NCBI GenBank assembly: GCA_038238115.1
Contig: JBBRYB010000039.1
Coordinates: 1-26,984 of the forward strand
Length of the DNA: 26,984 nucleotides
Direction of reading: 5' to 3'
Source: JBBRYB01 sp038238115
GTDB lineage: Bacteria > Actinomycetota > Actinomycetes > Propionibacteriales > Nocardioidaceae
Shown: one piece after another, positions 8,385 to 15,669 of the stretch
How positions within the stretch are numbered: the stretch's first letter is position 1
Layout of the letters: each line of letters starts with the position of its first letter
Notes under the pieces: model-generated
What the model saw: the letters and a program-made list of their open reading frames with translations, nothing else
Told to the model about the DNA's origin: nothing
Databases searched by the model: none
Program-made: the position numbers and the translations under genes

Positions 8385-8503
8385 CCCCGACCCCCCGCCG
8401 AGACGCCAGCAACGGCCCGGTTTCTGCCGGCGTGTCGCGCGGGAGGCCGGCCGCGACCGGCACGATGAGCGACGCCACGACCAGTGACGAGTGAGGACGA
8501 CCC

Positions 8504-9316
8504 ATGCCCGAGGGGCACACCTTGTATCGACTCGCCGCGGAGCTGCACGAGGCGTTCGGTGACGAAGTCGTGCGCGCCTCGAGCCCCCAGGGCCGCTTCC
8601 GTGAAGGGGCCGCGCTGGTCGACGGGCACCCGCTGCGGTCGTCACAGTCGGCGGGCAAGCACCTCTTCCTGTCCTTCGGCGACGATCTGGTCGTGCATGT
8701 GCACCTCGGCCTGATCGGGTCGTTCAGGACCGGTACGGCTCCAGCTCCGGAGCCCGTCGGCGCGGTGCGGCTGCGGCTCGAGAGCGAAACGGCATACGCC
8801 GACCTCCGCGGCGCGATCATCTGCGAGATCGTCTCCGACGCGAAGGTGGCCGCGATCCTGCTCAGCCTCGGCCCCGACCCCTTGCGTGAAGACGCCGAGC
8901 CCGACCGAGCGTTTGGCCGGATCAACAAGAGCAAGAAGGCGATCGGCGCGCTACTGATGGATCAGTCGGTGCTCGCCGGGGTCGGCAATGTCTACCGTGC
9001 CGAGACCCTCTTCCGCGCCCGGCTGCACCCGCTCACGCCGGGCGTCAAGGTGTCCAAGCGTCGTTGGCATGTGCTCTGGGACGACCTGGTCGAGCTGATG
9101 TCGTACGGCGTCGGGACGGGACGCATCGACACCGTACGACCTGAGCACTCCCCAGCCGCGATGGGCCGCCAGCCGCGGATCGACGACCATGGGGGAGAGG
9201 TCTACGTCTACCGGCGGCAGGGCCAGCCATGCCACGTCTGTGGGACACGCATCAAGACACAGGCGTTGGAGGGGCGCAACGTGTTCTGGTGTCCGATCTG
9301 CCAACGCCGGCGTTGA
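8504..9316 (+). CDS. Fpg/Nei-family DNA glycosylase / AP lyase
   Basis: The product is 270 aa. After the initiator Met is the catalytic Pro2-Glu3 (PEGHTLYRLA). Lys52 lies in SAGKHLFLSF, and the H2TH region includes DQSVLAGVGNVYRAETLF. A C-terminal zinc finger is formed by CHVC and CPIC with the conserved Gln-Arg ending. The enzyme excises oxidised bases by a beta/delta-elimination mechanism. The PEGHT rather than PELPE start places it with actinobacterial Nei-like proteins (compare Rv2464c) rather than MutM. GTGAGGAC precedes the ATG at a suitable distance. It is the last gene of the conserved block. Confidence 0.93.
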   Translation: MPEGHTLYRLAAELHEAFGDEVVRASSPQGRFREGAALVDGHPLRSSQSAGKHLFLSFGDDLVVHVHLGLIGSFRTGTAPAPEPVGAVRLRLESETAYADLRGAIICEIVSDAKVAAILLSLGPDPLREDAEPDRAFGRINKSKKAIGALLMDQSVLAGVGNVYRAETLFRARLHPLTPGVKVSKRRWHVLWDDLVELMSYGVGTGRIDTVRPEHSPAAMGRQPRIDDHGGEVYVYRRQGQPCHVCGTRIKTQALEGRNVFWCPICQRRR

Positions 9317-9373
9317 GCGGCGGCAGCCGAAGCAGATTGGCCGAAGTCCGCGCGGCCGACGTAGTCTCTGTCC

Positions 9374-10483
9374 GTGGCAGACCGGCCCGCACCTGTGAGG
9401 AGCCGCCGCAGCTTGCTCGCGCGGGGCGTGCGCCAGATGCGGTTCGATGCCGGGCGCAGCCTCGCCGAGGCCGAGACGATGTGGCTGCTGGGGCTGGCCT
9501 CGCTGTCCGTGGCGGCACTGTTGGGCGGCATGATCTTCCACAGCTGGTGGCCCCTCATTTCATACGTCATCCCGCTGGTGCTGGCCATGAATGTGCTGTC
9601 GATCGGCCGGTTGCTCGTGCTCGACGTTGTGATCGCGGTATGCCTCGTGGTGTCGTCGGCCGTGAGCCAGCTGACACCGCTGCGAATCGCCGCGATCGGC
9701 GTCTTGGCGTGGACTGCGCTGTTCGCCATGTGGCAGGCGGCGCGTCGGATCCGGCTCGGGATGGCGAGGACGCGAGGCGAGTCCATGCTCGTCGATCTGC
9801 GTGACCGCCTCGCGAGCCAGAGCCAGCTGCCTGCGTTGCCTCGGTGCTGGCATGCGGAGGCGGTGATGCACTCGGCCGGAGGGGCGTCGTTCGCGGGCGA
9901 CTTCATCGTGGCCGCCAAGACGGTGGGTGGGGAGCGGCTCGAGGTCGCCGTCGTGGACGTTTCGGGCATGGGGCTAAACGCCGGGACACGTGCTTTGCAG
10001 CTTTCCGGGGCGTTCGGAGGGCTGCTCGGCTCCCTGCCTCCGTGCAGATTCTTGGGCGCCGCGAACGAGTACCTCCTCCGGCAGGAGTGGAGCGAGGGCT
10101 TCGCGACGACGGCGCACGTCGCGGTCGACCTCTCCTCCGGTGCGTATGAGGTGCGCACGGCAGGACACCCCCCTGCCTTGCACTTCCACGCAGGCTCCGG
10201 TCGGTGGGCCGCGTACTGGACCGACGGACCCGTCCTGGGTCTCGTCACTGACGCCGAATACACGGTCCACCACGGCACGATGTCCAGTGGTGACGCGCTG
10301 CTGCTCTACACCGACGGCCTGGTCGAGACACCACAGCGCGACATCACATTCGGCATCGACAAGCTGCTCGGCGAGGCGGAGAAACTCGTCACGGAGGGCT
10401 TCGAGGGTGGTGCCGACCGGCTCGTGAAGAGTGTGGACGCCAAGACCGACGACCGGGCTCTGTTCCTGCTCCACCGTCGCTGA
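9374..10483 (+). CDS. membrane-anchored SpoIIE/PP2C-type serine phosphatase
   Basis: The product is 369 aa. About four membrane helices lie in residues 35-121 (for example LISYVIPLVLAMNVL and IAAIGVLAWTALFAMW). A cytosolic PPM/SpoIIE domain follows: AGDF with Asp176, VVDVSGMG with Asp195, AGHPPALHF, YTDGLVETP and the terminal KTDDRALFLL with Asp359/Asp360 as metal ligands. Such proteins often dephosphorylate anti-anti-sigma factors, but no anti-sigma partner is encoded nearby. GTG at 9374 starts VADRPAPVRSRRSLLARG with no clear ribosome site. It is transcribed in the same direction as the nei-like gene, 57 bases downstream of it. Confidence 0.88.
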   Translation: MADRPAPVRSRRSLLARGVRQMRFDAGRSLAEAETMWLLGLASLSVAALLGGMIFHSWWPLISYVIPLVLAMNVLSIGRLLVLDVVIAVCLVVSSAVSQLTPLRIAAIGVLAWTALFAMWQAARRIRLGMARTRGESMLVDLRDRLASQSQLPALPRCWHAEAVMHSAGGASFAGDFIVAAKTVGGERLEVAVVDVSGMGLNAGTRALQLSGAFGGLLGSLPPCRFLGAANEYLLRQEWSEGFATTAHVAVDLSSGAYEVRTAGHPPALHFHAGSGRWAAYWTDGPVLGLVTDAEYTVHHGTMSSGDALLLYTDGLVETPQRDITFGIDKLLGEAEKLVTEGFEGGADRLVKSVDAKTDDRALFLLHRR

Positions 10484-10627
10484 CGAGCAACACTGGGGGC
10501 GTGCTTCGCCGGGACCTCATCTCGTGGAGACGCTGCCGCGGTCCCGCGAGCGCTCCACCGCTCGCCGGACCGGATCCGGAGGGCCACGGGACCGATGACT
10601 ATTGGACGCGACGGCCGTCTATTTGCA

Positions 10628-10643
10628 TGCAACGACCGTTGCA
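10628..10643. promoter_or_regulatory. 16-bp inverted repeat upstream of the PhnB-like gene
   Basis: TGCAACG-AC-CGTTGCA is a perfect 7-bp inverted repeat with a 2-bp centre, about 38 bp before the ATG at 10681. The symmetry and position fit an operator for a dimeric repressor, for example TetR-like, but no candidate regulator is adjacent. GACGGCCGTC (10610-10619), another perfect palindrome, lies just upstream. Confidence 0.35.
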
Positions 10644-10680
10644 CCCACCCGCGTCAGCGACTGGAAATGGACTGGCCATC

Positions 10681-11154
10681 ATGCAGAAGATCACCCCGAG
10701 CTTGTGGTTCGACACCGACGCTGAGGAGGCGGCGAACTTCTACACCTCCTTGTTCCCGGACTCGAAGGTCCTCGTCGTCACTCATTACGGCGAAGCCGGG
10801 CCGCGGCCGAAGGGAATGGTCATGACCGTCAGCTTCCAGCTTCGTGGCCAGGAGTTCTTCGCCTTGAACGGTGGCCCAGAGTTCACATTCAACGAGGCAC
10901 TGTCCTTGCAAGTGAACTGTGAGTCACAGGAGGAGGTTGACCACTTCTGGACCGGGCTCGGCGAGGGTGGAGAGGAGGGTCCGTGCGGCTGGTTGAAGGA
11001 CAGGCACGGCGTCTCCTGGCAGATCGTCCCCACCATCCTGGACGAGCTGTTCGCTGATCCAGATGCCCAGAAGGCAGGGCGGGTCATGGCGGCCATGCTC
11101 AAGATGCAGAAGATCAACATCGAAGAGCTTCAGCAAGCAGCCGGACAGTCCTGA
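10681..11154 (+). CDS. PhnB-like VOC-superfamily protein
   Basis: The product is 157 aa. It begins with the standard PhnB/DUF fold pattern ITPSLWFDTDAEEAANFYTS, then LFPDSKVLVV, followed by VMTVSFQLRGQEFFALNGGP. The second half contains CGWLKDRHGVSWQIVPTIL, typical of the family often labelled 3-demethylubiquinone methyltransferase-like. These are VOC proteins, not methyltransferases, and most have unknown substrates. Upstream of ATG 10681 is only a weak GGAAATGGA. The preceding intergenic stretch (10484-10680) holds short palindromes and no credible gene. Confidence 0.85.
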   Translation: MQKITPSLWFDTDAEEAANFYTSLFPDSKVLVVTHYGEAGPRPKGMVMTVSFQLRGQEFFALNGGPEFTFNEALSLQVNCESQEEVDHFWTGLGEGGEEGPCGWLKDRHGVSWQIVPTILDELFADPDAQKAGRVMAAMLKMQKINIEELQQAAGQS

Positions 11155-11256
11155 CCCGCCCGACTGGACCTCGTCTCTTGATGCGGACCCCGACACAAAG
11201 CGAGAATCAACAGCCGCCGCCCACTCGGCAGGCCACGGCAAGCCGAAGGGGACGCG

Positions 11257-11721
11257 ATGTCGAAGGACTTGCCTGGTATGAAGGACTGCCTGGTATGCCG
11301 AGAGCATCGACTGGAGGTGCCGTTGCCGGGGGGCCACCTGGTGGCGACGGATGAGGTCGTTGCCTTCCATGTGCCGCCCTGGCCACCTCCTGGCGAAGAC
11401 GTCTATCTCGGTTATCTGATGGTGACCCCTCGTCGCCACGCCGCAGACTTCGCTGAGCTTGCGGACAGCGAGGCGGCTGACGTCGGCCAGTGGATCGCAC
11501 GGCTCAGCCGGTCGCTGAAGGCTCTGGGCGCGGAACGGGTCTATCTCGCCGTCGTGGGCCAGGGTGTGCCACACCTCCACGTGCATCTCATCCCCCGCTG
11601 GCCGGGGACACCAGACGACATCGCCTGGCACCAGCTGGACGAATGGGTCGGGGCTCGGCGTGGAGACTTCGCCGCGGCGACTCGGATGGCCGACGAGCTC
11701 CGGCGGGTGCTGGCTCAGTAG
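11257..11721 (+). CDS. HIT-family nucleotide-binding protein
   Basis: The product is 154 aa. The histidine-triad motif H106-L-H108-V-H110 (HLHVHLIPR) is complete, and a CLVC pair lies near the N-terminus (11-14). HIT proteins hydrolyse or transfer nucleotide monophosphates; this one has the layout of a diverged, HinT/GalT-like branch whose substrate cannot be assigned. ATG 11257 has AAGGGGA five bases upstream. The first ten codons are an imperfect tandem duplication of the next stretch of DNA, so a start at ATG 11278 (M-KDCLVC) is also possible. Confidence 0.85.
   Translation: MSKDLPGMKDCLVCREHRLEVPLPGGHLVATDEVVAFHVPPWPPPGEDVYLGYLMVTPRRHAADFAELADSEAADVGQWIARLSRSLKALGAERVYLAVVGQGVPHLHVHLIPRWPGTPDDIAWHQLDEWVGARRGDFAAATRMADELRRVLAQ
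11263..11297 (+). repeat. tandem duplication at the 5' end of the HIT gene
   Basis: AAGGACTTGCCTGGTATG (11263-11280) is followed directly by AAGGACTGCCTGGTATG (11281-11297). The copies differ only by one T, which puts them in different reading frames. Both end in ATG. The unit also carries AAGGA, a possible ribosome site for the second ATG. Confidence 0.8.
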
Positions 11722-11965
11722 GCGGACGGCGGACGCGTACTCATCGTCGCGCATCAGCTGTATGTCTCGCGTCCGGTGCGGGTCGCGCACCACCGCGCGT
11801 GATCGATCAGGCGTACCGGGCCGGAGCTTATCGGGCTTCGACCTCGAAGGCCGCCGAGTGGCCGGCCGCCCGCGCTGCGCCGCGGATGATCTTCTGCTGG
11901 CTGGAAAAGCGTTTGCCGCGGAGGATCCGACTCAGTTCACTGGCGTCATGGAGGGCTATGAGCCG

Positions 11966-12679
11966 ATGACGAGTTTCGGCGAAGAGGCAGCCGAGATCTA
12001 CGACGACGAGCCACGCGGCGACGAGGCGGCGGCGGTCGCGTTCCTGGAGCAGATGGCGAGTGGTGGTCCCGCGCTGGAACTCGCGATCGGCACCGGTCGT
12101 ATCGCCCTGCCGCTGGCTGCCCGCGGCATACGCGTTGACGGCATCGACCTCTCAGCTGCGATGGTCGCCAAGCTGCGCGACAAACCCGGCGGCGACCAGA
12201 TCAATGTCACGATGGGCGACTTCGCGGATGTCGACGTCTCAGGCAACTACCGGCTGATCTTCGTGGTGTACAACACGCTGTTCAACCTGTTGACCCAGGA
12301 GGAACAGGTTCGTTGCTTCGAGAACGTCGCCGACCACCTGGCCGACGACGGCTCATTTGTCGTGGAGGCCCTCGTCCCGACCTTTCTGCACCGGCTGCGA
12401 AACGATCAACACGTGGACGCGGAAGCGATCGGGGTCGCTGAGGTCCGCCTGGATGTGGGTCGCCACGATCCCGTGGCCCAGCGGCTCGACGAGACCCATG
12501 TGGTCCTGTCCCGCGATGGCGTCCGGCTGTATCCCGTGGTCACTCGCTACGCCTGGCCGAGTGAGCTGGACCTGATGGCCCGAATCGCTGGCTTGTGTCT
12601 CAAGGAGCGCTGGGGCGGCTGGAACCGTGAACCGTTCACGTCCGCCAGCGGCACTCACGTCTCCGTCTACGGACGCTGA
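11966..12679 (+). CDS. class I SAM-dependent methyltransferase
   Basis: The product is about 237 aa. SAM-binding motif I is LELAIGTGR (37-45), followed by GIDLS with Asp61, then the motif around VTMGDFADVDV and a DDGSFVVEALVP segment. It belongs to the actinobacterial small-molecule methyltransferases with an N-terminal IYDD motif; the substrate is unknown. GGAGGG at 11950-11955 precedes two in-frame ATGs, 11958 (2-base spacing) and 11966 (10-base spacing), and 11966 is preferred. A third ATG is at 11948. The 11722-11947 stretch upstream shows no recognisable gene. Confidence 0.85.
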   Translation: MTSFGEEAAEIYDDEPRGDEAAAVAFLEQMASGGPALELAIGTGRIALPLAARGIRVDGIDLSAAMVAKLRDKPGGDQINVTMGDFADVDVSGNYRLIFVVYNTLFNLLTQEEQVRCFENVADHLADDGSFVVEALVPTFLHRLRNDQHVDAEAIGVAEVRLDVGRHDPVAQRLDETHVVLSRDGVRLYPVVTRYAWPSELDLMARIAGLCLKERWGGWNREPFTSASGTHVSVYGR

Positions 12680-12879
12680 ACGGCGCGGTCGCTCCGGCCA
12701 TGCGCCGCGATCGCGACGTCCTGACCGGCCGTGCCGCATCCGGGTGGGAAGGGAGTTCAGTGCGGCACCGTGGCTTGCGGCCCGTGTCATCGATCGCCCC
12801 ACCAAACAGACCGCTAGGGCTTGAGTCACGTTCCGTCAGATATCCAAGCATGACGATCTGTCCACCGGCCAAATTTAAC

Positions 12880-12909
12880 TTGCTAGTTAGCGAACCATCT
12901 GGTTATATA
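12880..12909 (+). promoter_or_regulatory. promoter with operator-like inverted repeat for the arsR operon
   Basis: TTGCTA (12880-12885) and TATATA (12904-12909) are 18 bp apart in a locally A+T-rich island. The spacer contains AACCA-TC-TGGTT (12893-12904), a perfect 5-bp inverted repeat that overlaps the -10. A second short repeat, GCTA-GT-TAGC, covers the -35. A strong GGAGG and ATG follow at 12921 and 12932. This suits autoregulation by the ArsR-type protein of the operon. Confidence 0.5.
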
Positions 12910-12931
12910 CGGTAAGTCTCGGAGGTACGAC

Positions 12932-13093
12932 ATGAGCACAACCACACTGCTTGCCAGTACCGACTCGTTCCCCCGGCCGAGCGAAGCCATCGCCCAGGCC
13001 GGCGGTAGCACCTCGCAACCGGGTTGGCTCGAGATCCAGGTCGACAACGTCGGTAGCGGCTGCCGCCGCGCGTGCCGGGCATCACCGTCGTGA
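12932..13093 (+). CDS. 53-aa leader ORF coupled to the ArsR gene
   Basis: ATG 12932 has a consensus GGAGG six bases upstream, the best ribosome site of this operon. The product, beginning MSTTTLLASTDSFPRPSEA, resembles nothing I recognise. Its TGA (13091-13093) overlaps the GTG of the regulator in a GTGA arrangement. It may be a real small protein, a leader peptide that delivers ribosomes to arsR, or the remnant of a longer gene. The coding bias is moderate. Confidence 0.5.
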   Translation: MSTTTLLASTDSFPRPSEAIAQAGGSTSQPGWLEIQVDNVGSGCRRACRASPS

Positions 13094-13434
13094 GTACCGA
13101 CGCGCTCAGCGTGACCTTCTCCGCGCTCGCCGACCCCACCAGGCGGGCGATCCTGGACCGGTTGGGGCGCGGGCCGGCCACCGTCGGGGAGCTCGCTGAG
13201 CCGTTTGCCATGAGCGGGCCGGCGGTGTCCAAACACCTGCGCGTACTTGAACACGCCGGTCTGATCACCCGCGGACGTGACGCTCAGCGCCGACCCTGCT
13301 GGCTCGAAGGCGCCCCGATCAAACAAGTCGTCGAGTGGGCCGAGAACTACAGGCGGTTCTGGGACGAGAGCTACGCGCGCTTCGACGACTACCTCCAACA
13401 CCTCCAGGACCGCAACCCCGAGGACACGCCATGA
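13090..13434 (+). CDS. ArsR/SmtB-family transcriptional regulator (AHSA1-linked type)
   Basis: The product is 114 aa. The winged-helix signature is clear: FSALADPTRRAILDRL, then TVGELAEPFAMSGPAVSKHL, RVLEHAGLIT and RGRDAQRRPCWLEG. The metal-binding ELCVCDL-type cysteines are absent; the only Cys is near residue 70. It therefore belongs with the non-metal ArsR repressors that sit next to AHSA1/SRPBCC genes. GTG 13090 is preferred because it forms a GTGA overlap with the leader ORF; GTG 13072 is an in-frame alternative. Its stop overlaps the next ATG (ATGA), so the operon is translationally coupled. Confidence 0.88.
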   Translation: MSTDALSVTFSALADPTRRAILDRLGRGPATVGELAEPFAMSGPAVSKHLRVLEHAGLITRGRDAQRRPCWLEGAPIKQVVEWAENYRRFWDESYARFDDYLQHLQDRNPEDTP

Positions 13435-13955
13435 CTCCAGCCACCGGACACGGAGACCGGCACCCGAACCCGGAACCCGCACGCACTACCGGCGGGACGA
13501 CGTTCGAGACGCCCTCCGACGACGAGATCGTCATGACTTGCGTCGTGAACGCCCCCCGGGACCTGGTGTTCGAGGCCTGGACCGACCCCGTCCACCTTCC
13601 GCACTGGCTCGGCCGCGCCGACTGGACCATGACCGTCTGCCACAGCGACCCCCGCCCCGGCGGCGTTCGTCGGCTCGTCTGGCGCCGCGACGACGGCGTT
13701 GAGATGGGCGTGAGTGGTGTGTACCGCGAGGTCACGCCACCTGACGGGCTCGTGTGCACCGAGGCCTTCGACGGCGGCCCCGGTGAAACGGTCCACACGC
13801 TGCGCCTGATCGAGCACGACGGCGAGACCACGATGGTCTCGACGATCCGCTACCCCACCACACAAGCGCGGGACGCGGCTCTGGCCACGAACATGCGCGC
13901 CGGCGTCGACGAGAGCTTCACCCGCTTGTCTGAGCATCTCCGGCACACCCGATAG
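13431..13955 (+). CDS. SRPBCC/AHSA1-domain protein
   Basis: The product is 174 aa. A roughly 35-residue polar, Pro/Thr-rich N-terminus precedes the START-like AHSA1 fold: CVVNAPRDLVFEAWTDPVHL, then PHWLG, PGGVRRLVWRRDDG, GVYREVTPPDGLV and a C-terminal helix with GVDESFTRLSEHL. These domains bind hydrophobic ligands in a deep cavity; no enzymatic residue can be assigned. The start codon overlaps the arsR stop (ATGA), so co-expression with the regulator is nearly certain. Its ligand may be the signal that clears the ArsR protein, which is inference from the common pairing. Confidence 0.88.
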   Translation: MTPATGHGDRHPNPEPARTTGGTTFETPSDDEIVMTCVVNAPRDLVFEAWTDPVHLPHWLGRADWTMTVCHSDPRPGGVRRLVWRRDDGVEMGVSGVYREVTPPDGLVCTEAFDGGPGETVHTLRLIEHDGETTMVSTIRYPTTQARDAALATNMRAGVDESFTRLSEHLRHTR

Positions 13956-14009
13956 AGGGCGCGCCCGACCGGGCACGTCACAGCAGCGATCACGAAAGCA
14001 GGAACTGAC

Positions 14010-14405
14010 ATGGACATGAAACTCGAACTTGTGCCCATCCCGGTCACGGACGTCGAGCGCGCCAAAGCCTTCTACACCGACCAGGCGGGCTTCGTCCTGG
14101 ATGTCGACGTCCGACCCGCAGACGGCGTGCGGGTGGTGCAGTTGACCCCGCCGAGCTCGCGCTGTTCCATCGTCATCGGCACCGGCCTGGACCAGATCTC
14201 CGACATGGCCCCGGGCACTATCAGAGGCCTGCACCTGGTGGTGGACAACATCGACCAGGCCCGAGCCGAGCTCATCGGTCGAGGTGTGCACGTCGGTAAC
14301 GTCGTCGATGTCGGCGGGGGCGTCAAGTACGCCTCGTTCGCCGATCCGGACGGCAACTCGCTCGTCCTGCAGGAGATGGCCTGGCGGACGGGCGACAAGT
14401 TCTGA
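14010..14405 (+). CDS. VOC-superfamily (glyoxalase/dioxygenase-like) protein
   Basis: The product is 131 aa. It has the two beta-alpha-beta-beta-beta modules of the VOC fold: LVPIPVTDVERAKAFYTDQA in the first and RGLHLVVDNIDQARAELIGR in the second. The usual C-terminal signature is KYASFADPDGNSLVLQEM. Its final Glu is a typical metal ligand of the fold. AGGAA seven bases before the ATG supports the start. It lies 54 bases downstream of the AHSA1 gene in the same direction, making it the probable last gene of the operon. The substrate is unknown; detoxification or antibiotic binding are possibilities. Confidence 0.85.
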   Translation: MDMKLELVPIPVTDVERAKAFYTDQAGFVLDVDVRPADGVRVVQLTPPSSRCSIVIGTGLDQISDMAPGTIRGLHLVVDNIDQARAELIGRGVHVGNVVDVGGGVKYASFADPDGNSLVLQEMAWRTGDKF

Positions 14406-14472
14406 GCAACCTGCACGCGAAGCCCGCATACCACCCAAACCCCGATTCTTCTCAGAGAGAGGTGCTCCACCC

Positions 14473-14640
14473 TGGCAACCGTTGTCGCCGAAAGCCCATG
14501 TCCCTCGACGGGTTCGTCGCCGACCCCGACCGCGTGGGTGATGTCTTCGCATGGTTGCAAAAGGGCAGAAGTCGTCACGCCGCGCGGCGACAAACAAACA
14601 AGATTTCCAGGTCGACGAGGTCACCAGGGCGGAGTAGTTT
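14473..14640 (+). pseudogene. remnant of a RibD-C / dihydrofolate-reductase-like protein
   Basis: Three short segments in different frames line up with the N-terminus of this family: LATVVAE, then MSLDGFVADPDRVGDVFAW (from ATG 14498), then EVVTPRGDKQT, then FQVDEVTRAE before a TAG. At least two frameshifts and a stop separate them, and the rest of the gene (about 130 residues) is missing. It is dead. The following stretch to 14861 has no recognisable gene. Confidence 0.55.
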
Positions 14641-14861
14641 GCCAGATACGCTCCTGCGGCCCTATTTGTCGTCCTAGATGGGACCTTCCAAGTCAGTCAG
14701 GATTTGGCGGTCCGTTGGTGCTCTCGCGGGCACTCGGGCTGCGATTCGCGACGGATGCCAGCACGATGGGAGCCGGATAGGAATTGATATAGCTCCCTGT
14801 TGTCCGTGAGGAGTCTTTCGATCCTGCGTCGTGCAGGTCGGTCGCCTAGGAAGAGGTCAGT

Positions 14862-15404
14862 ATGCGTAAGACTGGAGCGTCCATTGCCGTGGCCAGCCTC
14901 ATCTTCTTCGCGGCCGCTCCTGCCGCCTTCCCGGCCGGGGCAGTCTCGGATCGCGTGAGGGACCCTATGACCATCTCCGATCTACGTCACTCAGTGGTGC
15001 CGGCGTACTGCCACATGCCTCGCCAGCGCCTCCATCACAACCACACCGCGGGGAAGTATTCCCCGAGGCGGGGGGCGATCAATCTCCGTCGCCCCGGCCA
15101 ACCCATCTTTGTTCAACTTCGGCCAGGACGCCGTGACCTTGTGGCTGTCTATGACTGCACCGCTGGCGGTGTCGGATGGCCTCAGGTTGTCGTGGCCTAC
15201 TCCCCTCGAGGTCGGCTCCTCGACGCCTTGTACCTCGGTCATTATCGTCACCAGGAGCACGCGCAGGTGATTCGCTGGCGAGCGGCGGGTCATAGCGTCC
15301 GGATGCGCCGGATCTCCTACGACGGATGCTGCTTCAACAAGCACCGCTACCACTCGCGGCTCAAGCTAAACCAGGGTCGGCTCGCGCTTCACCCCATTAG
15401 GTGA
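14862..15404 (+). CDS. secreted protein of unknown function
   Basis: The product is 180 aa with a Sec signal peptide: MRKTGASIAVASLIFFAAAP, then AAFPAGAVSD, with probable cleavage after an Ala near residues 22-27. The mature part is basic, rich in His and Arg, and has four Cys (YCHM, YDC, GCCF), enough for two disulfides. Segments such as LRHSVVPAYCHMPRQRL and VVVAYSPRGRLLDALYLGHY suggest a compact beta-rich domain, but I cannot name a family. GAAGAGG six bases before the ATG supports the start. A perfect 7-bp hairpin (15049-15065) lies inside the coding sequence. It is the last intact gene left of the tRNA fragment. Confidence 0.72.
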   Translation: MRKTGASIAVASLIFFAAAPAAFPAGAVSDRVRDPMTISDLRHSVVPAYCHMPRQRLHHNHTAGKYSPRRGAINLRRPGQPIFVQLRPGRRDLVAVYDCTAGGVGWPQVVVAYSPRGRLLDALYLGHYRHQEHAQVIRWRAAGHSVRMRRISYDGCCFNKHRYHSRLKLNQGRLALHPIR

Positions 15405-15542
15405 TCGTCAACCGGGAGATCCACGCCCCGCACAGACGTCGTCGGACCTCCCCGACCGCACCTCGGTCATCCGACTCGGTCGGCGCCGGCCTAGCCGAGC
15501 CGAACGTCTCGTTGTCCACACACGCGCGAGACTCCGTCCGCG

Positions 15543-15661
15543 CAATTGTGGGGTGTGACTGCACACTCTCGTTGGAGCGGGTGACCGGGATCGAACCGGC
15601 ATGGCCAGCTTGGAAGGCTGGCAAGGTCACGCCGTAAGATCGCAGATCAAAGCCACAATTG
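15543..15661. repeat. 9-bp inverted repeats flanking the tRNA fragment
   Basis: CAATTGTGG (15543-15551) and CCACAATTG (15653-15661) are perfect inverted copies placed about 20 to 30 bp outside either end of the tRNA fragment. They might be integrase-binding sites, or chance. Confidence 0.3.
15573..15621 (-). other. 3' fragment of tRNA-Gly(TCC): attachment-site end of an integrated element
   Basis: Read on the minus strand, the anticodon arm is complete (CCAGC-CTTCCAA-GCTGG, anticodon TCC). It is followed by a T-arm with TTCGATC loop and 5-bp stem, the acceptor 3' strand CACCCGC, a discriminator T and an encoded CCA. The 5' acceptor strand (GCGGGTG would be needed) and the D-arm are absent. 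Instead, unrelated sequence runs toward the integrase gene 49 bp away. This is the expected structure for a displaced tRNA 3' end at an att site. The intact tRNA-Gly should lie at the other end of the element, beyond this window. Confidence 0.78.
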
Positions 15662-15669
15662 AGCCCGGT

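Noticed and set aside
8385..8503. Imperfect hairpin ACGCCAGCA/TGCCGGCGT between rpiB and the nei-like gene
   Set aside because: It has one mismatch, a long loop and no T-run; it is too weak to call a terminator.
11722..11947. Possible gene in the gap before the methyltransferase
   Set aside because: All six frames have poor composition and no family pattern.
15475..15499. Possible terminator stem CTCGG/CCGAG after the secreted protein gene
   Set aside because: The stem is short, far from the stop codon and not followed by a T-run.
15573..15650. Complete tRNA gene
   Set aside because: The D-arm and the 5' acceptor strand that would pair with CACCCGC are absent, so only a 3' fragment is present.
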